22,280 nt of DNA. It comes from Hathewaya proteolytica DSM 3090 (GTDB lineage Bacteria > Bacillota > Clostridia > Clostridiales > Clostridiaceae). The notes under the pieces were generated by a model that made no database searches, had not been told where the DNA came from, and worked only from the letters and a program-made list of their open reading frames with translations. Location of the stretch: the NCBI RefSeq assembly GCF_900142225.1, contig NZ_FRAD01000032.1:1-22280 (forward strand), given 5' to 3'. Of the stretch, positions 8,640 through 15,648 are shown one piece after another. The position numbers and the translations under genes were made by a program. Every line of letters begins with the position of its first letter. Position 1 is the first letter of the stretch.

Positions 8640-8682
8640 TTAAATCCTCCTTACATTTCTTATTACACTATTAATATTTTAC

Positions 8683-8709
8683 TTTTAAACATACATTCTA
8701 TGTTTAAAA
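8683..8709 (-). promoter_or_regulatory. 27-bp perfect inverted repeat, operator of the papain-like operon
   Basis: TTTTAAACATA at 8683-8693 and its exact complement TATGTTTAAAA at 8699-8709 flank CATTC. The centre lies about 57 bp upstream of the papain-like ATG, in the place expected for the promoter. No T-run follows on the minus strand, so an operator is more likely than a terminator. The cognate regulator is unknown. Confidence 0.55.
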
Positions 8710-8801
8710 TTCTTTATGATGCAAATATTTCTTCTAATCGGTCATATAGCATTGGGAAAAGCAAAATTTCATTTATATAAACATCTTATTATTGATATAT
8801 T

Positions 8802-9557
8802 TTATAATTGTTTAAGCACCGTTTTTAGTTCCTTTACCTTACTTCTACTTATTGGAACCACATCTACGAAATCTTTAAAAAACATATCATAAGTATAATT
8901 TATTCTTGGCCTCAATTTGGATACCTTGGAGAGATTCACGAGAAAACATTTATGTGTGCGGAAAAAAGAACAATTCTTAAGCTTTTCCTCATAAAAATTT
9001 AGAGGTTTATTTCCACGATATTGTTTATCTTTGCAATGTATGCTTACCCCTCCTGGAATAGTTTCCATGTAGTAAATCTCATCATAATTAATTAACACAA
9101 TATCCTCATCTACGTTGCCACATATGACTTCTAAATCATAATCATAGCAATCACTTAATTCCTGAATAACTTCTTTCTTGAATTTCACCCTCTGCAATTT
9201 TTTTAGACAATTTTCTAATCGCTCTTTTGTATATGGCTTTAGGATATAATCAATAGCACTCATTTCAAAAGCTTTAACAGCAAACTCATCAAAAGCTGTT
9301 ACAAAACAAATTTTCATTTCTGGGTGAATTGACAACATTAATTCTGCTATGTAAATACCACCAATATTAGGCATATCAATGTCAAGGAATAAGATATCGC
9401 AATCTTCAACGATTAAAAATGATAACGCTTGTTTTGAATCATTAAATACTTTCTTAATTCTAATATCCTTATACTTTAATAGCATATTCTCAAGATATGC
9501 TGTGGCATTCACCTCATCGTCAACAATAACAACTTCTTTCAGATAGCCCGCTTCCAT
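8802..9557 (-). CDS. LytTR-family response regulator (LytR/AlgR type)
   Basis: About 251 residues. The receiver domain (1-120) has the acidic pair in VIVDDE, the phospho-acceptor Asp59 in LFLDIDMP, Thr in FVTAFDEF and Lys in YILKPY. The C-terminal LytTR DNA-binding domain (about 140-250) shows IYYMETIPGG, FFRTHKCFLVNLSKV and the ISRSKVKEL end. It accepts phosphate from the sensor kinase encoded just upstream and binds DNA through LytTR beta strands. A GTG at 9569 has its Shine-Dalgarno directly touching it. The ATG at 9557 has GAGGGTG about nine bases upstream, so I chose that. The gap to the kinase stop codon is 19 bp. Confidence 0.93.
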   Translation of the reverse strand: MEAGYLKEVVIVDDEVNATAYLENMLLKYKDIRIKKVFNDSKQALSFLIVEDCDILFLDIDMPNIGGIYIAELMLSIHPEMKICFVTAFDEFAVKAFEMSAIDYILKPYTKERLENCLKKLQRVKFKKEVIQELSDCYDYDLEVICGNVDEDIVLINYDEIYYMETIPGGVSIHCKDKQYRGNKPLNFYEEKLKNCSFFRTHKCFLVNLSKVSKLRPRINYTYDMFFKDFVDVVPISRSKVKELKTVLKQL

Positions 9558-9576
9558 AGTATTATTCACCCTCTCA

Positions 9577-11418
9577 TTAAATTGGCAATGTAAAGCTTAT
9601 ACTTGTCCCTTCTTCCAACACACTATAAATCTGTAGCTGTGTAGAATAACTTTCTTTTAAACGGTAGTTTATATTGGAGAGTCCAATGCCATTTACAGAA
9701 ATATTTTCTGAGATAACTTGATGGATACGACTATACCCCATGCCTCTACCATTATCAGAAATTTCATAGATTACATTTCTATCCTCTTTTAAAATCTTTA
9801 TATATATTTTTAATGGTTTTCCTGTAAACCCATGTTTTATGGAATTTTCCACTAAAGGCTGTATCAACAAAGGCAAAATATATGTATCAAGTAAATCTTT
9901 TCCCACATTAACTTCCAGTTCAATCTGCTTATTTAGACGAACATTCTCAATATCTACAAAAGCATTAACCAATTCCAATTCCTCTCTAAGTGTATAAAAA
10001 ACTGTCTTTCTATAATCAAACTTATGCTTAACTCGCAAAAAGTCACTGAAACTGATTAGCAATTTTTTCGCTAAATCCACATTACTATCCATCATATAGT
10101 AAATATTGTTAATCACATTGAAGAAAAAGTGTGGAGCAATTTGAGCTTGCAGAAATGCGATCTCCATCTTCTTTGCCTTATTTGCTTTATCATATGTATT
10201 CTCCACTTCAAAGAAGAATACATATGACAGGCACAAGACATACAAAATTAGTCCCAATATATAAAAATCGTTATGAACCATATTTTTTTCTTTAAATAAT
10301 AGACGAAGATCCATCAGTTGCAATACTCCACCTAAAATAAGAAATGCATTGCCAAGCAACATAATAAATGCACTCTTTCTATGGTTTTTTATTGCTTTAA
10401 ATATTACAAGAGATAACACCAAATAGTTCACCACCAAGACCATAATCAACAAAAAGTCATGATAGACTACTCCGTTGGTGGGGGTAAAAATAAGCAAAAA
10501 AAAGTAGACAATATTTATCCCACTCAACGTATATAGTGTTCCCCTTTTAAAGTAATCCGTGTACATAAAATATATGAAATAAACCACGGATATTAGCTGA
10601 ACAACATATGATAAATATTCTATTGTAATGGAAAGAGTAACAGATAGTCTTGGATACAAGTAAAATAATATCTCACCATCTAAATGCAATTCCAGAACTA
10701 AGGCTGACAAAGAAAAAATAAACAAGCATGTAGATAGATTTTTTCTCTTCATAGCCATATTTATAACAACAAGATAAAAACTTATACCAATGAGAATTCC
10801 GATGTACAGCATACTTCTCATGGTATTAACAAATTCATACCGATACACCTTTTCTTGCAATCCAAAAATAAGACTATTGATTATTCCACCTTGATAACAT
10901 GTGAAATTAGATACTTTTATGGCAATGTGGTGTACCCCTTTCTCCATATACAAAAAGATATGTTGAGGCTCCCAACTTGCCAGTTCTTCAAGAGATGACT
11001 TTCCTAAAACTCCATTTTTTCTTAACACTCTGCCGTCTACCAATACCTCATAAGCACTTGACAGAAATGATATTTTCAGTCCATATTGTTCCGACCTGGG
11101 AACTACAATTTTCAACCTATATGTTCCGTAGCCTTCATTCATATTTTTCCCATCTAAGGGAAACGCCTTACTAAAATTACCTGGTACGTCAATACATTGT
11201 TTTCCCATGGGTTCCACGTTTTCTATTTGCTTTGCATAAAACTCCCATTGTCCATCTAAGGTGATTACATTAGAGTCCAACACCTCATTGCTGATCTCTA
11301 ATCTTCCCCCCACTGCCTTACCCACCTTTATGGACGAACTTAGATAAATAGCACTGCTTATCCCAATAAACAACCCTATACTTGTGAACATAAGCAAAAT
11401 TCTATAGAATACTCTCAT
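9577..11418 (-). CDS. 7TMR-DISM sensor histidine kinase (LytS-type catalytic domain)
   Basis: 613 residues. One N-terminal membrane segment (about 6-28) precedes an extracellular beta-sandwich (about 40-190) with LDGQWEFYA, VPGNF and GYGTYRLKI, the form usual for 7TMR-DISM and glycosidase-like sugar-binding folds. Seven membrane helices follow (about 203-403). The cytoplasmic part has the His-kinase box with His430 in QIAPHFFFN, N-box Asn525 in VENSIKHGF, G1 DNGRGMG (555-561) and G2 GIGLSNINYRL. The enzyme senses an external ligand, possibly a carbohydrate, and passes phosphate to the LytTR regulator. AAGGATAAT precedes the ATG. The shared 40-bp block lies just upstream. Confidence 0.92.
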   Translation of the reverse strand: MRVFYRILLMFTSIGLFIGISSAIYLSSSIKVGKAVGGRLEISNEVLDSNVITLDGQWEFYAKQIENVEPMGKQCIDVPGNFSKAFPLDGKNMNEGYGTYRLKIVVPRSEQYGLKISFLSSAYEVLVDGRVLRKNGVLGKSSLEELASWEPQHIFLYMEKGVHHIAIKVSNFTCYQGGIINSLIFGLQEKVYRYEFVNTMRSMLYIGILIGISFYLVVINMAMKRKNLSTCLFIFSLSALVLELHLDGEILFYLYPRLSVTLSITIEYLSYVVQLISVVYFIYFMYTDYFKRGTLYTLSGINIVYFFLLIFTPTNGVVYHDFLLIMVLVVNYLVLSLVIFKAIKNHRKSAFIMLLGNAFLILGGVLQLMDLRLLFKEKNMVHNDFYILGLILYVLCLSYVFFFEVENTYDKANKAKKMEIAFLQAQIAPHFFFNVINNIYYMMDSNVDLAKKLLISFSDFLRVKHKFDYRKTVFYTLREELELVNAFVDIENVRLNKQIELEVNVGKDLLDTYILPLLIQPLVENSIKHGFTGKPLKIYIKILKEDRNVIYEISDNGRGMGYSRIHQVISENISVNGIGLSNINYRLKESYSTQLQIYSVLEEGTSISFTLPI

Positions 11419-11441
11419 ATTATCCTTACCTTTTTTATAAA

Positions 11442-11487
11442 TTAGTGTAAAGTTTCTACACTAAATTTTCTACTTTATCTTATTATA
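11442..11487 (-). promoter_or_regulatory. Promoter region with shared 40-bp block and palindrome (sensor kinase copy)
   Basis: A palindrome lies at 11443-11463: TAGTGTAAA, then GTT, then TCTACACTA (arms match 8 of 9). The 40-bp block 11442-11481 repeats at 15319-15358 with only two differences. On the minus strand TATAAT (11487-11482) directly precedes the block, so the palindrome falls just downstream of the likely start point, in the 5' leader and about 25 bp before the kinase ATG. It could act as a DNA operator or as an RNA hairpin. There is no good -35 box, suggesting an activator. Confidence 0.6.
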
Positions 11488-11604
11488 ATTCTTTTAGTTA
11501 CCTACTTCCATAGTATTTAACCTCTTCATTATTTTCTTACTATTTATCGCGGAACACATGGCTTTTCATTAAAAATAACCTTGGCTACATATGCTTTAAT
11601 ATTG

Positions 11605-12228
11605 TTATTTTTCGGTTATCAATGCTGATAATACCGTCAAGCTGCATTTTTTTAATTCTCTAAAAAGCGAAGGACGCTGCACTCCTAGATAATCAGCAAA
11701 TTCTTTTTTGGTAAAAGGCAAGTACACCGTTGCGGAACATTGGACAATTGATTGTTGAAATAAGTATTCAAAAATATTTTGACGAAGTGTTTTTCGTGAA
11801 AACATAGCAATTTTTTGATTAAGTCCAAGAGAATTTTGTGATAGTGATTTTATGTATGACATTACAAAATCATAATTGTGAAGCAATATCTCTACAGCAG
11901 TTTTTTCTATATGGATAATCCTACATTCAGATGAGCAATATATGTTAAGCGGGTAGACATTATTAGTGGCAAACAGCAGATTTGCACCAATAATACTATC
12001 TTTTTTAAATTCAAACATTATTGTTGAAGAACCATTCTCGGTAAGGGAGTAAGCTGTAAGACTGCCATAAACGACAATATCAAGAGAATTGCATAAACAG
12101 CCTTGATTATATAGGGTTTCACCTTTTGCATATTCTTTAATTTTCATTTGTCCTTGCGAGAAAAGCAATTCAATGCCATCTATAGATTTGAAAATCGGAA
12201 TACATTTTACAAAGTCAACATCTTCCAT
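11605..12228 (-). CDS. Crp/Fnr-family transcriptional regulator, C-terminus frameshifted
   Basis: 207 residues as read. The cNMP-binding-type beta-roll (about 15-120) has GETLYNQGCLCNSLDIVVYGSL and FEFKKDSIIGANLLFA. A dimer helix (about 120-160) follows, then the HTH FTKKEFADYLGVQRPSLFRELKK (about 172-194). Right after it the frame goes wrong (CSLTVLSALITEK). One extra A in the A7 run at 11647-11653 would restore KKMQLDGIISIDNRKITI, the normal wing strand, ending at a TAG at 11585. Either the gene is a recent frameshift mutant, it depends on slippage, or the base is a sequencing error. GGAGG lies seven bases before the ATG. It is divergent from the split permease, which it probably regulates. 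No Cys4 Fnr-type cluster set is seen. Confidence 0.85.
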   Translation of the reverse strand: MEDVDFVKCIPIFKSIDGIELLFSQGQMKIKEYAKGETLYNQGCLCNSLDIVVYGSLTAYSLTENGSSTIMFEFKKDSIIGANLLFATNNVYPLNIYCSSECRIIHIEKTAVEILLHNYDFVMSYIKSLSQNSLGLNQKIAMFSRKTLRQNIFEYLFQQSIVQCSATVYLPFTKKEFADYLGVQRPSLFRELKKCSLTVLSALITEK

Positions 12229-12261
12229 AACATACCTCCTTTTTTTGTATTATATCAAAAA

Positions 12262-12335
12262 GAAACATCAGTGTCTATTATAGCATTTGTAAATCCCTTA
12301 TAATCGGATTATCAAATAACAAAGGGGGTTCTTTA
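12262..12335 (+). promoter_or_regulatory. Candidate promoter of the split permease operon
   Basis: TATAAT lies at 12299-12304, inside a 13-bp palindrome ATAATC-G-GATTAT (12300-12312). At 12299 = -12, position -41.5 falls at 12269.5, the centre of a weak ACA-TCAG-TGT repeat (12265-12274). No clear -35 box is present, and GGGGG lies upstream of the ATG at 12336. The sites do not resemble the GTTGCA palindrome at 1513. Assignment to the divergent Crp/Fnr protein is an inference. Confidence 0.4.
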
Positions 12336-12818
12336 ATGGACATATTTACCATTTCAATCTGGATAGTAACCATTATTTTTCTTATTTTTTCTTTGAAAAG
12401 AAATAAAGAAAAAACAAAAAATGCACTTAGAATGGCTTTTGGTATGGGCAAAAGTATGATTTTCAGTATATTGTCAATTATTTTGCTAATAGGTCTTGTT
12501 CTGGCACTGCTTCCACCTGAACAAATTGCAGCTTACGTTGAAAATCAAAATGTTTTAATTGCTACTATCGTATCTGCGCTGTTTGGAACAGTTACTCTTA
12601 TCCCTGCCTTTATTGCATTCCCTCTTGTTGGAACACTTATTGGTGCAGGTGTTGGGATTGTCCCTTCTATTGCCTTTTTAACAACATTAACTATGGTTGG
12701 AGTTGTTACATTTCCACTTGAAAAAAAAGAATTTGGAATGAAGTTTACAATTGTGAGAAATGGACTTAGCTTTGTATTTGCTATAATTATAGCACTTACT
12801 ATGGGGGTGATTATGTGA
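12336..12818 (+). CDS. Split YraQ/DUF318-type permease, N-terminal half
   Basis: 160 residues, nearly all membrane. Predicted helices lie at about 2-20, 38-60, 73-118 (two) and 135-160. The conserved segment LIPAFIAFPLVGTLIGAGVGI and the turn FLTTLTMVGVVTFPLEKKEFG match the DUF318/YraQ permease family, whose usual members are single proteins of about 300-350 residues. Here the protein stops halfway and the next gene carries the rest. It sits in the cell membrane and presumably forms one transporter with its partner. The substrate is unknown; the related ArsP proteins export organoarsenicals, but no such evidence is seen here. AAAGGGGGTT precedes the ATG. Confidence 0.72.
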   Translation: MDIFTISIWIVTIIFLIFSLKRNKEKTKNALRMAFGMGKSMIFSILSIILLIGLVLALLPPEQIAAYVENQNVLIATIVSALFGTVTLIPAFIAFPLVGTLIGAGVGIVPSIAFLTTLTMVGVVTFPLEKKEFGMKFTIVRNGLSFVFAIIIALTMGVIM

Positions 12819-13537
12819 TAAAACTTGTAAAAACACTTAAAGAAAATCTATTTACAGCAGTAATTATTATTGCTTATGCCTTAATATTCATTGTTAGACC
12901 AGAAACTGGTATGACTGCAGTATACAACAGTTGGTACTATTTAAAAGAAATGCTCATGATTATGCCGGTTATTTTCGTTTTGACTGCCTTGCTTGATGTG
13001 TGGGTCCCAAAAGAAACAATAATGAAATATCTTGGTAAACAATCAAAATTTAAGGGTACCATTCTATCATTCCTTCTTGGAGGAATATCTGCAGGACCTA
13101 TTTATGCTGCTTTTCCATTCTGTATCATGTTGCATAAAAAGGGAGCATCAATAAAAAATATTGTTATAATACTAAGTTCTTGGGCAGTTATTAAAATTCC
13201 AATGCTTCTAAATGAAGTTAAGTTTTTAGGGTTTAAATTTATGGTTATTCGTTGGATTCTCACTGTTATGGCCATTATTATTTTATCATGGATAACTTCT
13301 AAAATTGTTAAAGATGAAGATCTATCAAGTGAGTCCACATCTGAACTAGAAGGGTTACTAGTAAATGAAAATGCTTGCATGGGTTGTTCCCTATGTGTAA
13401 AAAACTATCCAGAACTCTTTGAAATAAGAAATAAAAAAGCACAAGTTAAAGAATACCATTTCATCCTTGATGACACAAAACTTAATAAAGCAATTAATAA
13501 TTGTCCCGTTAAAGCTATTAACTTTCATAAAAAATAG
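12815..13537 (+). CDS. Split YraQ/DUF318-type permease, C-terminal half fused to a ferredoxin-like domain
   Basis: 240 residues. Five membrane helices lie at about 11-28, 44-60, 83-104, 112-134 and 142-161, including the family segment LGGISAGPIYAAFPFCIMLHKKG. A polar linker leads to a ferredoxin-type domain with Cys188-x2-Cys191-x2-Cys194 and the distal Cys230 in NNCPVKAI. This is the single [4Fe-4S] cluster pattern. The GTG start overlaps the preceding stop (GTGA, 4-bp overlap) and has GGGGGTGA upstream, so the two halves are coupled. A transporter carrying its own cluster suggests a redox-linked or metal-linked role; the substrate cannot be named. Confidence 0.72.
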   Translation: MIKLVKTLKENLFTAVIIIAYALIFIVRPETGMTAVYNSWYYLKEMLMIMPVIFVLTALLDVWVPKETIMKYLGKQSKFKGTILSFLLGGISAGPIYAAFPFCIMLHKKGASIKNIVIILSSWAVIKIPMLLNEVKFLGFKFMVIRWILTVMAIIILSWITSKIVKDEDLSSESTSELEGLLVNENACMGCSLCVKNYPELFEIRNKKAQVKEYHFILDDTKLNKAINNCPVKAINFHKK

Positions 13538-13569
13538 ACTTACTTTTCCCCATCTCATCCAATAGTCCA

Positions 13570-13617
13570 TCCCTGTGACAATACAATCTCCTCTTATAGG
13601 AGAGCGATGACATGGGA
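13570..13617 (+). other. Structured spacer, nested hairpins after the permease genes
   Basis: An outer stem, TCCCTGT (13570-13576) with ACATGGGA (13610-13617, one bulged T), encloses an inner stem TCTCCT (13587-13592) with AGGAGA (13598-13603). I do not recognise an RNA family. It may simply be part of the transcript end before the hairpin at 13633-13684. Confidence 0.35.
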
Positions 13618-13632
13618 CACGCCCCTAGATAA

Positions 13633-13684
13633 AGAATTCTAACCTTCACGTGGAGTTTTAACCACATGTAAAGGTTAGAATTCT
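13633..13684. terminator. Long bidirectional hairpin between converging genes
   Basis: A perfect 14-bp arm, AGAATTCTAACCTT (13633-13646), pairs with its complement at 13671-13684. A further 7-bp stem inside, with one mismatch, lies at 13647-13653 and 13662-13668. It sits between the converging permease and beta-helix genes. It is followed by GTTTATTTT on the plus strand and TTTATC on the minus strand, so it probably ends both transcripts. Confidence 0.75.
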
Positions 13685-13686
13685 GT

Positions 13687-15294
13687 TTATTTTGACGTAA
13701 GCAAGTAAGCAGAAAAAATGCTTCCTGTGGAGTTCTTTTCAATAGGAAGGGAAACAGAACCACCTTTATAGACACCAGATACAACAGGCTTCCCAAATGC
13801 ATCTTTAACGCGGCGAATCTCATAATAGGAACCCACTTTTACAGTTGAAGAAAGGTCAACAGAAACAGATTTAGCATTTCCAAATCCATATACAATTACA
13901 TGCCCACGACCAGTCTCATAATCATTTGGAGTTAGGAAAACAACGGGATTAGTTGGCATTGGAACTACTTTGCCATTTTTATCAAATTCATTGCCAGCCT
14001 GTTTGGTATATTTTCTCCAATCATCTATGGTTTTAATTAGATAGTTTGTAAAAACATTTCCTGCCTCCATTTCACCTAGGAAACTAGGTGAATATGTGTT
14101 CAGATCCCAAATATCCTTTTCACGGAAAGGCAATATTTTGTCAATTCTACTAAATCCGGTGTCACTATTTGAATCTGGACGATATGCAGATGTGTGTAAT
14201 CGCACATGTGATACAAGTTTCCTATACCAATACATTTTGTTATCTGTCACAATAATTTGTGCTGGTTCAGGGAATTTTGCTTCACCTTTACCCCAAAACT
14301 TCTCGTAAATGAGCTGTGAATCTACTATAAAATTTTTCTTAACAATTGCTTGTATAGGGCGCTTGTATCCAACAGCAAGATCGGTATTATAATAAAAATT
14401 AGATTCAATTTCAATATCTTCATTTGCAGTTTTATTTTTTCCCCCTATAAGCATTGTTCCATTAACACTATTCTCTATCACCGTTGTATTAGCAAAAACA
14501 TTCCCACGAAGACGGAATCCACTAATGTTCCCCCCTTCAGCGTAGGCATGAAATTCATATGGTCCATTACCTCCGTTTGAGTTGGTTTTAGCATCCATAC
14601 TTATATTATCTACAAACCAACGCAAACCATTAGCCCCGGTGTTTTGAGTATATATATTATGGTGACCGTGATAAACAATGTTACCATAAACAATTTGTCC
14701 AGGTTTATCCCATGAGCCTATTCCTGTATTATATCCCTCTGGGTGCAAAACATTATTAATTAAAACGGTGCCCTCAGCAGCTGAATAAACTATATCTCCC
14801 TCTGCTGTATCATTAGGATCTGTAACTTCAAGGCCCCAAACCCAAGAATGGTCACCAGTTATTTTTAAACCACCAACAACTTTAGCATGTTCACCAGGAT
14901 AGCTCCGATAGATGATAGGTGAACTAGCTGTTCCATTTCGGTTTAGATTGAAAACACCTGTGTAGGTACCACTTAATAACCAAATCAAATCACCAGGTTG
15001 GCAAGATTTAATAATTGTGGTTAAGGACGTAGGCGTTGTACGTGTATTTCCATCACCAGTCCCATTTGGAGAAACAAAGAAAATTCGTTTTGCTGTAGGC
15101 ATAGTTTTCACCCATGGTTGTCCACAGTTTGTTTTAATGCTTGTATTAGCTTTGGGATTACTTTCTGGACTAGCATACAATTCATTTCCTTGATTAGTAC
15201 CTGTTGAATCATTCCAGCTGACAAACACTAGCATTATTGAAAAAACTAATCCTGCTACAAAAATTCTTCTGAATAATTTTTTTGCCTTGTTCAT
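13687..15294 (-). CDS. Secreted right-handed beta-helix protein
   Basis: About 535 residues. The N-terminus has basic residues then a hydrophobic stretch IFVAGLVFSIMLVFVSW (about 12-28), a signal peptide or membrane anchor with possible cleavage after LYA. The middle (about 70-400) is a parallel beta-helix: FVSPNGTGDGNT near the start, IIKSCQPGDLIWLLSGTY, repeated short N- and G-rich strands and EHAKVVGGLKITGDHSWVWGLEV. The last 110 residues form a beta-sandwich (VFLTPNDYETGRGHVIVYGF, VKVGSYYEIRRVKDAFGKPVVSG). The family includes polysaccharide lyases and hydrolases, but no catalytic triad can be named. The start is ATG at 15294 with AAGGAG eight bases upstream; a TTG two codons earlier is too close to the Shine-Dalgarno. 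The shared 40-bp block lies upstream. Confidence 0.8.
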   Translation of the reverse strand: MNKAKKLFRRIFVAGLVFSIMLVFVSWNDSTGTNQGNELYASPESNPKANTSIKTNCGQPWVKTMPTAKRIFFVSPNGTGDGNTRTTPTSLTTIIKSCQPGDLIWLLSGTYTGVFNLNRNGTASSPIIYRSYPGEHAKVVGGLKITGDHSWVWGLEVTDPNDTAEGDIVYSAAEGTVLINNVLHPEGYNTGIGSWDKPGQIVYGNIVYHGHHNIYTQNTGANGLRWFVDNISMDAKTNSNGGNGPYEFHAYAEGGNISGFRLRGNVFANTTVIENSVNGTMLIGGKNKTANEDIEIESNFYYNTDLAVGYKRPIQAIVKKNFIVDSQLIYEKFWGKGEAKFPEPAQIIVTDNKMYWYRKLVSHVRLHTSAYRPDSNSDTGFSRIDKILPFREKDIWDLNTYSPSFLGEMEAGNVFTNYLIKTIDDWRKYTKQAGNEFDKNGKVVPMPTNPVVFLTPNDYETGRGHVIVYGFGNAKSVSVDLSSTVKVGSYYEIRRVKDAFGKPVVSGVYKGGSVSLPIEKNSTGSIFSAYLLTSK

Positions 15295-15318
15295 AATCAA
15301 ATCTCCTTTTTTGATTAG

Positions 15319-15364
15319 TTAGTGTAAAGTTTTTACACTATATTTTCTACTTTATCTTTACATA
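15319..15364 (-). promoter_or_regulatory. Shared 40-bp block with palindrome (beta-helix copy)
   Basis: A palindrome at 15320-15340 has perfect 9-bp arms, TAGTGTAAA and TTTACACTA, around GTT. The block 15319-15358 equals 11442-11481 at 38 of 40 bases. On the minus strand a weak -10-like TATGTA lies at 15364-15359, in the same register as TATAAT in the kinase copy. The palindrome is about 26 bp before the ATG, so it lies in the leader or at the start point. Confidence 0.6.
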
Positions 15365-15394
15365 TTAAAGGTTACAGAGTTTTTTCAGTAAAAA

Positions 15395-15458
15395 ACAATG
15401 ACCCCCTTTTTTCTGTTATAATTCAATCGTCAAAAAACAACAGAAAGGATGTCATTGT
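15395..15458. repeat. Imperfect nested inverted repeat, possible element remnant
   Basis: Outer arms ACAATGAC (15395-15402) and GTCATTGT (15451-15458) and inner arms TTTCTGTT (15410-15417) and AACAGAAA (15439-15446) are each perfect. The loop holds TATAAT. It could be a remnant IS or MITE end, or a hairpin. No partner repeat is visible elsewhere in the window. Confidence 0.45.
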
Positions 15459-15487
15459 CATTATCATTATCATTATCATTATCATTA
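15452..15487 (+). repeat. TCATTA hexamer tandem repeat (six units)
   Basis: One TCATTG is followed by five perfect TCATTA copies. Six-base units do not change the reading frame of anything that spans them. Copy number may vary between strains. Confidence 0.9.
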
Positions 15488-15648
15488 ACTTAATTATAAC
15501 TTATTTACTTTTATATATTCAATACAAAATAAGATTATTTTATAATTTTGTTATTTATTTTAAAATATATTTTATTAATCATATTATGAATTACAAAAAA
15601 AGGGTGTTAACTTTATTCATACAACATCACTTAATTTTTGACATATAC

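Larger units (their letters stand above)
15301..15648. other. Gene-free spacer between the beta-helix and exonuclease III genes
   Basis: This 348-bp stretch holds the shared promoter block (15319-15364), an imperfect inverted repeat (15395-15458) overlapping a TATAAT on the plus strand (15417-15422), a hexamer repeat (15452-15487), and then about 150 bp of plain AT-rich sequence. I see no gene. An ATG at 15449 opens a 14-codon frame of alternating Ser-Leu made by the hexamer repeat, but its Shine-Dalgarno touches the ATG. Confidence 0.6.

Noticed and set aside
12262..12277. ACA-TCAG-TGT at -41.5 of the permease promoter as a second Crp/Fnr site like the one at 1513
   Set aside because: The arms are only three bases long and share nothing with GTTGCA-TGCAAC. 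Position alone is weak evidence, so I keep it as a note in the promoter entry.
13102..13380. 92-codon open frame on the minus strand within the permease
   Set aside because: It is the antisense shadow of the permease-ferredoxin gene, has no ribosome binding site and shows no family features.
13518..13823. 101-codon minus-strand frame across the convergent terminator
   Set aside because: It runs through the hairpin at 13633-13684 and the 3' end of the beta-helix gene in another frame. No family match or start site.
15452..15487. CRISPR array
   Set aside because: The repeat unit is six bases with no spacers. It is a microsatellite.
15449..15493. Ser-Leu leader peptide frame in the hexamer repeat
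   Set aside because: The AAAGG site touches the ATG, no gene follows on the plus strand, and the coding pattern is a by-product of the repeat.
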